20,348 bases of DNA from RAM1 sp040376925 (GTDB lineage: Bacteria; Pseudomonadota; Gammaproteobacteria; Burkholderiales; Burkholderiaceae_C), in the NCBI GenBank assembly GCA_040376925.1, contig JBEIPU010000065.1, positions 1-20,348 on the forward strand. The letters run 5' to 3'. The stretch's first letter is position 1. Each line of letters opens with the position of its first letter. This document shows positions 7,606 to 13,722 of this stretch, in pieces. The notes beneath the pieces were generated by a model. It saw nothing but the letters and a program-made list of their open reading frames with translations, was not told where the DNA came from and searched no databases. The translations under genes and the position numbers were made by a program.

Positions 7606-8073
7606 ATGAGCGCCGTATTCAAGACCGTCGAAGCCCAGTTTGAGCCGCTGACCGAAGCGCGGCTGGACGAGGTGCTCGTGATCGAACAGTCGGCCTACGC
7701 GCAGCCCTGGAGCCGCGGCAACTTCACCGATTCGCTGCGCTCGGGCTACCAGGCGCAGATGCTGGTGGCCGACGGCACCATCCTGGGCTATTTCGTGGCG
7801 ATGAAAGGCGTGGACGAGGTGCATCTGCTGAACATCACCGTGGCGCCGGCACACCAGGGCCAGGGCTGGAGCCGTGTGATGCTGGACGCGCTGGCGATCT
7901 GGTCGCGTGGCCAGGGCGCCCAGTGGCTCTGGCTGGAAGTGCGTGTGAGCAACGCCCGCGCGCTGCAGATCTACGAGCGCCACGGCTACCGCCGCGTGGG
8001 CGAGCGCAAGGGCTACTACCCCGCGGCCCAGGGTCGGCGCGAAGACGCGGTGGTGATGAGCTTCAAGCTATGA
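7606..8073 (+). CDS. rimI: Ribosomal-protein-S18-alanine N-acetyltransferase RimI (GNAT)
   Basis: RimI acetylates the N-terminal alanine of ribosomal protein S18 using acetyl-CoA. The 155-residue protein has the GNAT fold. The acetyl-CoA loop is at APAHQGQGWSRVML (residues 80-93), where the second Gly of the usual QxxGxG is Ser89. The catalytic-region LEVRVSNARALQIYERHGY (110-128) contains the conserved Glu111 and Tyr123. It lies between tsaB and the uracil-DNA glycosylase gene, and its stop overlaps the latter's ATG by 4 bases. The tsaB-rimI adjacency is common in Proteobacteria. Another GNAT specificity cannot be excluded from sequence alone, but the neighbours favour RimI. Confidence 0.9.
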   Translation: MSAVFKTVEAQFEPLTEARLDEVLVIEQSAYAQPWSRGNFTDSLRSGYQAQMLVADGTILGYFVAMKGVDEVHLLNITVAPAHQGQGWSRVMLDALAIWSRGQGAQWLWLEVRVSNARALQIYERHGYRRVGERKGYYPAAQGRREDAVVMSFKL

Positions 8074-8864
8074 GCCTGGACCTGGACGAACGCCAGCAGG
8101 CCATGCTGGCTGAAATGGGCGTGCGGCTGTTCCAGCCGGCGCCGCCGCCAAGGGTCGCACCGCCGCTGGCCGCACCGGCGCCAGCTGCGGCTGCCGCAGC
8201 GCCCGTGGCCGCCAGCGCCCCGTTGCGCGCCATGCCGGCGGCGCGGCCTGCGCCCGCACCGCAGGCAGCCACCGGGGCGGGCCTGCGTGAGCGGCCGGCC
8301 GGTGTGGCCGCGATGGACTGGCCGGCGCTGCGCGAGGCGGTGGCGGGGTGCCAGGCCTGCAAGCTGTGCACCAACCGGCGCAACACTGTATTTGGCGTGG
8401 GCGACGAGCAGGCCGACTGGATGATCGTGGGTGAAGCACCCGGCGAGAACGAGGACATCCAGGGCGAGCCCTTTGTCGGCCAGGCCGGCAAGCTGCTGGA
8501 CAACATGCTCAAGGCGCTGCAACTGGACCGCCACCACAAGGTGTTCATCGCCAACGTGCTCAAGTGCCGCCCGCCCGGCAACCGCAACCCGGAGCCTGAA
8601 GAGGTGGCCCAGTGCGAGCCCTTCCTGCGCCGCCAGGTGGAGTTGCTGCAGCCCAAAATCATCCTGGCCATGGGCCGTTTTGCGGTGCAGTCCCTGTTAC
8701 AGACCGCAGAGCCCATCGGCAAGCTGCGCGGGCGGGCGCACAGCTACCACGGCGTGCCCGTGGTCGTGACCTATCACCCCGCCTACCTGCTGCGCAACCT
8801 GCCCGACAAGGCCAAGGCCTGGGCCGACCTGTGCCTGGCCGCGGACCTGATGCGCCAGGGCTGA
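8070..8864 (+). CDS. Uracil-DNA glycosylase, family 4 type with Fe-S cluster
   Basis: This enzyme excises uracil from DNA after cytosine deamination. The C-terminal part (from about residue 83 of 264) shows the family 4 features. Cys94 and Cys97 (CQAC) together with Cys166 (KCRPPGNRNP) and Cys182 (AQCEPF) are the expected 4Fe-4S ligands. GEAPGENEDIQGEPFVG (121-137) is the active-site loop, and HPAYLLR (236-242) is the second conserved motif. A conserved-looking N-terminal segment of about 22 residues is joined by a roughly 50-residue Ala/Pro-rich linker. The ATG overlapping the rimI stop is chosen; upstream of it the frame is a shadow of rimI. It ends the tsaB-rimI operon, and no clear intrinsic terminator follows. 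Confidence 0.92.
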   Translation: MSLDLDERQQAMLAEMGVRLFQPAPPPRVAPPLAAPAPAAAAAAPVAASAPLRAMPAARPAPAPQAATGAGLRERPAGVAAMDWPALREAVAGCQACKLCTNRRNTVFGVGDEQADWMIVGEAPGENEDIQGEPFVGQAGKLLDNMLKALQLDRHHKVFIANVLKCRPPGNRNPEPEEVAQCEPFLRRQVELLQPKIILAMGRFAVQSLLQTAEPIGKLRGRAHSYHGVPVVVTYHPAYLLRNLPDKAKAWADLCLAADLMRQG

Positions 8865-9090
8865 AAGCGGCAGTTCTGCGTCTGTGGCGCCAGTGTGAAT
8901 TTGTTTTGTGATTTATGACGCACAACCGGCTTTACCGTGTGCCGGCCTCCCCCAAATGACGGGGGTGCGCTGTTGCCCCGGCTGTAGCCCTGTGCTACTG
9001 TCGAAAGCAACCCTTTTCATGACAAGGGGCTGAAAGCCCAGCCCCAGGCAAACGCGGCATCTGCAGCCGTTTTGCAGGAGTACCCGATCC
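8865..9090 (+). promoter_or_regulatory. Structured 226-nt leader before the first TPS exoprotein gene
   Basis: No gene fits in this gap. It holds a series of short inverted repeats: CCGGC/GCCGG (8926-8930 with 8941-8945), CCCCC/GGGGG (8949-8953 with 8961-8965) and CCCTT/AAGGG (9011-9015 with 9024-9028). A fourth site can pair two ways: GGGCT (9027-9031) with AGCCC (9035-9039), or GGGGCT (9026-9031) with AGCCCC (9040-9045). The last three pairings share the same G run and exclude one another, as in attenuators and riboswitches. A weak promoter candidate is TTGCCC (8973-8978), a 17-nt spacer and TACTGT (8996-9001). I do not recognise a known riboswitch class. Confidence 0.45.
9061..9080 (+). 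promoter_or_regulatory. Ribosome binding site partly held in a hairpin
   Basis: The AGGAG site (9076-9080) lies 10 nt before the ATG of the first exoprotein gene. CTGCA (9061-9065) can pair with TGCAG (9073-9077) and cover the first bases of this site. This may hold down translation until the leader refolds (inference). Confidence 0.4.
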
Positions 9091-12000
9091 ATGCGCCACC
9101 GATCCGTTTCGTCCCGTCCCCTGGCAAGCAGTCCGGCGGTCGCCGGGCACCGCCCTGCCGGGGTCACGCTGGCGATTGCCGGTGCGTTCACGGGGGCGTT
9201 CATGGGCCTGGCCCATGCGCAGTCAACCGGTCTGCAGGCGGTGCACGGCGCCGCCACCATGGTCACGCAGGGCAACCATACCGTCATCACCACGCAGAAC
9301 GGCGCGGGCACCAGCCACAGTGCGCTGAACTGGCAAAGCTTTGGCGTCGCGCCCGGCACCACCACCCAGTTCAACCAGCCCAGCGCCGCCAGCACCGCCA
9401 TCAACCGCGTGCTGGGCAACAACCCCAGCGCGATCTTCGGCACGCTAAGCTCCAACGGCAAACTGGTGCTGGTCAACCCGGCAGGCATTGCCGTGGGTGC
9501 TGGTGCGGTGGTGGACACGGCGGGCTTTACCGCATCCACCCTGCGCATGAGCGATGCCGATGCGCTGGCCGGTCGCATGCGCTTTGGCGACGGCGGGATT
9601 GCGGGCAACTTGAGCGTGGGCGGGCACATCGTGGCACGGGGCGGCGACGTGGTTCTGATTGCCCCCAGCATTGAAACCAGCCAGAACGCAGTGATCCAGA
9701 GCGCCAACGGCGCGACGGTGCTGGCCGCAGGACAGAAAGTGGAAGTCACGGGCCGGGGCCTGGAGGGCATCCACCTGCAGGTGCAGGCGCCGCAAGACAG
9801 TGCGGTGAACCTGGGCACGATCAAGGGCGACGCGGTCGGCATCTTTGCCGGCACGCTCAGACACAGCGGGCTGATCAGCGCGACGCAGGCCAGTGCCGAA
9901 GGCGGCAAGGTGGTGCTCAAGGGGCAGGACGCTGCCGAGATTGAAGGCACGGTCACCGCGCAAAAGGGCGGCCTGGGCGGGCAAATCCATGCGACGGCCA
10001 ACAAGGTCATGCTCAAAAGCGGTGCGGTCATCGACGCCAGCGGCGCGGCCGGCGGCGGCGAGGTGCTGCTGGGTGGGGGCTGGCAAGGCAAGGACGCCCG
10101 GGTCAGCAACGCAGCCGAGACGCTGGCAGAGACCGGCAGCACGATCAGGGCAGACGCCACGGACAACGGCAACGGGGGCACCGTCGTGCTGTGGGCGGAT
10201 GGGGCTACGCGGTTTGCGGGCTCGGTGTCGGCGCGCGGCGGCCAGCATGGCGGCGATGGCGGCAATGTGGAAGTGTCCGGCAAGGACACGCTGCAGTTTC
10301 GCGGCCATGCCGAGCTGGGCGCCGCCGCCGGCCGGCTGGGCAACCTGCTGCTGGACCCGTCTACCCTTGTCATCGGCGGCGGTACCTCCGACGGCGCATC
10401 GGACGGCCAGAGCACCTTTGCCGGCGCGGGCACGCCGGGGACGGTACTGGCAGGCGACGCAACGCCCATGACGGTGTATGAGTCCGAAATCGAGAACCTC
10501 AACGCGAACATCATCCTGCAGGCCACGGATGCGATCGTGTTCTCGGGTACTTTTGGGGGCAACGCCATCACCGTGCAGCCCGGGCGCAACATCAAGCTGG
10601 AAACCACCGGGACCAGTGGCTCGGGCATCAACATGGTGGTGGCTGGCCCGGTACCCCAGCCCATCGGCATCATCACCAGCGGTACCGGCACGATCGACCT
10701 CAAGACCAACGCCAGCAGCCAGAACATTTCGGCTGGATCTTTGACGTCCGCCGGGGGCACCATCACCCTTCAGGCGGGCGGGCAGGTCAGCCTGAGCGGC
10801 GTGGCGCTGACCAACCCGACGGGCACCATCTCGATCACCGGAGGCAACACCGGCTTGGGCGCCCCAGGTGTGTTTATTCATCCCGGCTCCAGCATCGCTG
10901 GCAGCCTGGTATCCATCACAGGTACCTCTGGCACGCAGGAGGGCGTACGGCTAGCGGGTACAGCGCCATCCGTTGCAAACATCAGCGGCGGCACCGTGTC
11001 CATCCAGGGCTCGTCGCAAACCGGCACCGACGCTGTGTACCTGAGCAATGCCACTGTGGCGGCATCGAGCAGTCTCACGGTGGGCGCTTTGGGCACCCAA
11101 CGTGTGAATCTGGATGCCAACGCATCGGTCAGCAATACCGGTACAGGCGATCTGTTGCTGCGCGGTGACCGACTGGAGATTGCCGCCACTGCGACGGTCA
11201 ATTCGGGCGCTGGTGCTCGTACGGTCATCAAACCCGATACGCTTTCACGCATCATTGGTTTGGGCGGGACGGACGACATTGGAAAACTCCACATATCGGA
11301 TGACGAACTGCAGCGCATCACTGCGGCCAAGGGACTCGTCGTGGGCTGGAGCAACATTACCGGCGGCATCGAAATCCTGGACAGCATTACCATAGCCAAC
11401 CCTGGCTTTGTGAGCCTGATCAACAACGGCAGCATCACCGCTAGCACCGGCAAGACGATCACCACCGACAAGCTCAATTTGCACAGTTATGCCGGTGCGG
11501 TACTGCTTGGCGCCGATGCCCACGCCGTCAATACGGTGGCGGGCAAGTCTGGTACGAACCAGACGTTCTCCTTCAAGGCCGCAGGTGCGCTGACCGTGGG
11601 AACGGTCGATGTCAACTCCGGGATCAACACCTCAATTGATGTCGCCAGTGGTGTTGCCAGCGTGGAGTCGGCTGGCCTCCTTACTGTGGGCGAAAACGTG
11701 TCGGGCGGCACTACGGGCACGGTTTCGCTCAAGGGCGTGGGCATCACCCTTGCTTCAGGCAAGACCATTTCGACAAACGACATTGTGCTGGAGGGCACTG
11801 CAACCGGCGCAGTCAATCTGGGGGCCGGGACCGCGAGTGCAAGCAACAACATCATTATCAGCAGCGGCACCGACGTGACATTGGGTAACGCCTCGGCGGG
11901 CAGCCACTTGCTCATCTCCGGTGTGTCGGGCGTTATCAACCAGGAAACGGGCACTACGCTGAACACCAGCTTGCTCACTGTCGCCACAACCGGCGGTGCG

Positions 12001-13644
12001 ATCACCTTTGGCAATGCGACGAACGTCATCGCCACGCTGGGTACCGTTTCTTCGCCGTCTGGTGGTGTCACGATCGTGGACAGCGCGGGCGGCCTGTACA
12101 TCAGTCAGGGCGTATCGGCTGGTACTGGCGCCCTGGACATCCGCACCGCGGGGGGCGGCATCTCCACCACATCCACCAGTGCCATGAGCGGCAACGGCAT
12201 CACGCTCAAGGCGGCAGGCGCCAGCAGCGACATCAGCTTGGCCGCCAGCCTGAACGCGGGCTCGGGCGCGCTGCTGCTGGAGGCCGGGCTGGACGTGGCA
12301 TTCGCAGCAACGGGCAGCATGGGCGTGAGTGCGGGCAGTGCCACCATTACGCACGGTGCCACCGGAGCACTGAAGGTCAGTGGCGGCGGCCAGCACACGC
12401 TGGACGTGGACCTGGATGTGACCGACCTGCAGGTTTTCTCGGGCAAGCTGCTCGTCAACAAGACGCTGAACAATCACGGCTCGACCAAGCTCCAGGGGAC
12501 AGGGGAGATTCAGCTCAAAACAGCCGGGGCGGCTTTCGTTAACCACACCGGCGGTACGCTGGACATCCAGAATGACAAGGGCATCACGGGTGATGGCACC
12601 GCCCAGTCAGTCCAGAACGCTGGCCTGATCAAGAAAACGTTTGACACGAACACGGCCGCGATCACGGGTACCAACCTTTCGTTCACCAACGCAGCAGGCG
12701 CCCAGATCATTGTGGACAGTGGCACATTGAGCTTCGGGCCCAGTGTGTTCACCCAGAACTCCGGCCGCATGACCATCGCCAGCGGCAAGACGCTGTCCAT
12801 CGGCAACGCGCTCACCAACAACGCGGGCGCCCTTGTTGAAGGCAGCGGCACGCTCAACCTGGGTGGCCTGCTGTTGACCAACAACGGCACGATCAAGCCT
12901 GGTGGTGCCAGCACCGTCGGCTCGCTCAGTGTGCTGGGCGGCTTCAACGGCGGTACCGGCACGCTGGAGCTGGACTTGCTGAACACCTCCAGCCACGACC
13001 AGCTGCTGGTATCGGGCAGTGTGTCGGTGGCCAGCCCCGGCATCGTGCTGAGCCCGGTGGCGATGTCTGGCGCCAGCTGGGCCATTGGCGACACCTTCAA
13101 CGTGATCCAGCGCACCGCCTCGGGCGGCTCCGCCAGCGGGGCCCTGACGGCGCCCTCAGGCTTTACCGCGTCGGTGGTGGGCACGCCCGCGCCGGCACCG
13201 GCGGTGGCGCTGGTGGCCTCGTCGGCGGTGACGCCGCCGGCGCCGGGCCCCTCACCCTCGCCATCACCGCCGCCTGCGCCCACGCCGCCGCCGCCTCCGC
13301 CCAGTGGCCCAGCCGCACCGCCGCCGCCGCCGAGCGGCCCAGCCACGCCACCGCCCCCCAGCGGTCCAGCCACGCCACCGCCGGCGGCCCCGCCACCGTC
13401 CCCGGCGGCTCCATCGCCGGCGCCGGCAGTGCCGGATGCACCCGCCGTGCAGCGGCTGGTCGAAATCCTGCCCAGCCTCACGGTGGCCGAGGCGCGTGAC
13501 ATCGTCAACAATACGGGCAGCGTGCTGTCCACCTTCGTCACCAAGCTGCTGGTGGAGGAAACCCGGCAGGCCGAAGAGAAGGAAAAGCAGAACAAGGATG
13601 CCAACAGCGTCGCCATTACCGGCGACCAGTGCACCAAGTCGTAG
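9091..13644 (+). CDS. Filamentous haemagglutinin-like secreted protein with TPS head and Pro-rich, Cys-ended tail (copy 1)
   Basis: A 1517-residue TpsA-like exoprotein. A long signal peptide (cleavage expected after AHA, near residue 43) precedes the haemagglutination-activity (TPS) domain. Its typical INRVLGNNPSAIFGTL and VNPAGIAVG (Asn130) are seen, followed by GGGWQGK, NGGTVVLWADG and the LLLDPST that closes the conserved head near residue 424. The body (about 425-1380) is a Gly/Thr/Ser-rich beta-helix. Residues about 1250-1330 resemble an autotransporter passenger repeat. A Pro-rich stretch (about 1381-1450) leads to a charged tail of 66 residues. The mature protein's only Cys is Cys1514, four residues from the end. 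No autotransporter barrel is present and no TpsB gene is nearby. It is probably a surface or released adhesin; the function is unknown. Head and tail are paralogous to the next gene. Confidence 0.9.
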   Translation: MRHRSVSSRPLASSPAVAGHRPAGVTLAIAGAFTGAFMGLAHAQSTGLQAVHGAATMVTQGNHTVITTQNGAGTSHSALNWQSFGVAPGTTTQFNQPSAASTAINRVLGNNPSAIFGTLSSNGKLVLVNPAGIAVGAGAVVDTAGFTASTLRMSDADALAGRMRFGDGGIAGNLSVGGHIVARGGDVVLIAPSIETSQNAVIQSANGATVLAAGQKVEVTGRGLEGIHLQVQAPQDSAVNLGTIKGDAVGIFAGTLRHSGLISATQASAEGGKVVLKGQDAAEIEGTVTAQKGGLGGQIHATANKVMLKSGAVIDASGAAGGGEVLLGGGWQGKDARVSNAAETLAETGSTIRADATDNGNGGTVVLWADGATRFAGSVSARGGQHGGDGGNVEVSGKDTLQFRGHAELGAAAGRLGNLLLDPSTLVIGGGTSDGASDGQSTFAGAGTPGTVLAGDATPMTVYESEIENLNANIILQATDAIVFSGTFGGNAITVQPGRNIKLETTGTSGSGINMVVAGPVPQPIGIITSGTGTIDLKTNASSQNISAGSLTSAGGTITLQAGGQVSLSGVALTNPTGTISITGGNTGLGAPGVFIHPGSSIAGSLVSITGTSGTQEGVRLAGTAPSVANISGGTVSIQGSSQTGTDAVYLSNATVAASSSLTVGALGTQRVNLDANASVSNTGTGDLLLRGDRLEIAATATVNSGAGARTVIKPDTLSRIIGLGGTDDIGKLHISDDELQRITAAKGLVVGWSNITGGIEILDSITIANPGFVSLINNGSITASTGKTITTDKLNLHSYAGAVLLGADAHAVNTVAGKSGTNQTFSFKAAGALTVGTVDVNSGINTSIDVASGVASVESAGLLTVGENVSGGTTGTVSLKGVGITLASGKTISTNDIVLEGTATGAVNLGAGTASASNNIIISSGTDVTLGNASAGSHLLISGVSGVINQETGTTLNTSLLTVATTGGAITFGNATNVIATLGTVSSPSGGVTIVDSAGGLYISQGVSAGTGALDIRTAGGGISTTSTSAMSGNGITLKAAGASSDISLAASLNAGSGALLLEAGLDVAFAATGSMGVSAGSATITHGATGALKVSGGGQHTLDVDLDVTDLQVFSGKLLVNKTLNNHGSTKLQGTGEIQLKTAGAAFVNHTGGTLDIQNDKGITGDGTAQSVQNAGLIKKTFDTNTAAITGTNLSFTNAAGAQIIVDSGTLSFGPSVFTQNSGRMTIASGKTLSIGNALTNNAGALVEGSGTLNLGGLLLTNNGTIKPGGASTVGSLSVLGGFNGGTGTLELDLLNTSSHDQLLVSGSVSVASPGIVLSPVAMSGASWAIGDTFNVIQRTASGGSASGALTAPSGFTASVVGTPAPAPAVALVASSAVTPPAPGPSPSPSPPPAPTPPPPPPSGPAAPPPPPSGPATPPPPSGPATPPPAAPPPSPAAPSPAPAVPDAPAVQRLVEILPSLTVAEARDIVNNTGSVLSTFVTKLLVEETRQAEEKEKQNKDANSVAITGDQCTKS
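9400..9459 (+). repeat. Near-identical 60-nt block shared by both exoprotein genes (copy 1)
   Basis: This block encodes INRVLGNNPSAIFGTLSSNG. It matches the second gene at 14041-14100 at 59 of 60 bases, the single difference being silent. Identity this high inside more diverged heads points to recent duplication or gene conversion. Confidence 0.9.
13303..13386 (+). repeat. Three tandem SGPA(A/T)-Pro repeats in the Pro-rich region
   Basis: Three in-frame units of 10, 9 and 9 codons read SGPAAPPPPP, SGPATPPPP and SGPATPPPA (residues 1405-1432). Such short GC-rich units can change copy number by slippage without a frameshift, altering the length of the spacer before the C-terminal tail. Confidence 0.85.
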
Positions 13645-13655
13645 GGATGGGACCT

Positions 13656-13681
13656 GGCGGCCGGCACCGTGCCGGGGCGCC
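13656..13681 (+). other. Strong intercistronic hairpin between the two exoprotein genes
   Basis: GGCG-g-CCGGCA-CCG-TGCCGG-gg-CGCC folds into a 10-bp GC stem with a small internal bulge, 11 nt after the first stop and 41 nt before the second start. There is no T-tract, so it is not a standard terminator. It may stabilise the upstream message or reduce expression of the second gene (inference). Confidence 0.55.
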
Positions 13682-13722
13682 ATGGAATGTGTTTGATGGC
13701 TATGGAACCAGAGGGAATGCCC

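Noticed and set aside
6868..7983. Extension of the dacB frame upstream to 7983 (839 codons)
   Set aside because: The added part is antisense to tsaB and rimI and has no PBP4 similarity; the signal peptide begins at the 6867 start.
9041..9080. Cyclic-di-GMP-I riboswitch, because CAGGCAAAC (9045-9053) resembles a conserved core
   Set aside because: The other core elements (GACGCAAAGCC and the tetraloop receptor helix) are absent nearby.
8913..10766. Long minus-strand open frame of 617 codons opposite the first exoprotein head, and similar long ones at 14923-16779, 17317-18993 and 12510-13883
   Set aside because: They mirror the codon periodicity of high-GC plus-strand genes. Their translations are low-complexity Pro/Ala/Ser/Arg strings without domains or ribosome sites. 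The plus frames have signal peptides and known domains.
13228..13440. CRISPR or tandem DNA repeat in the GC-rich region
   Set aside because: The units are codon-scale Pro-rich protein repeats with no spacer structure, and the frame is continuous with a domain after it.
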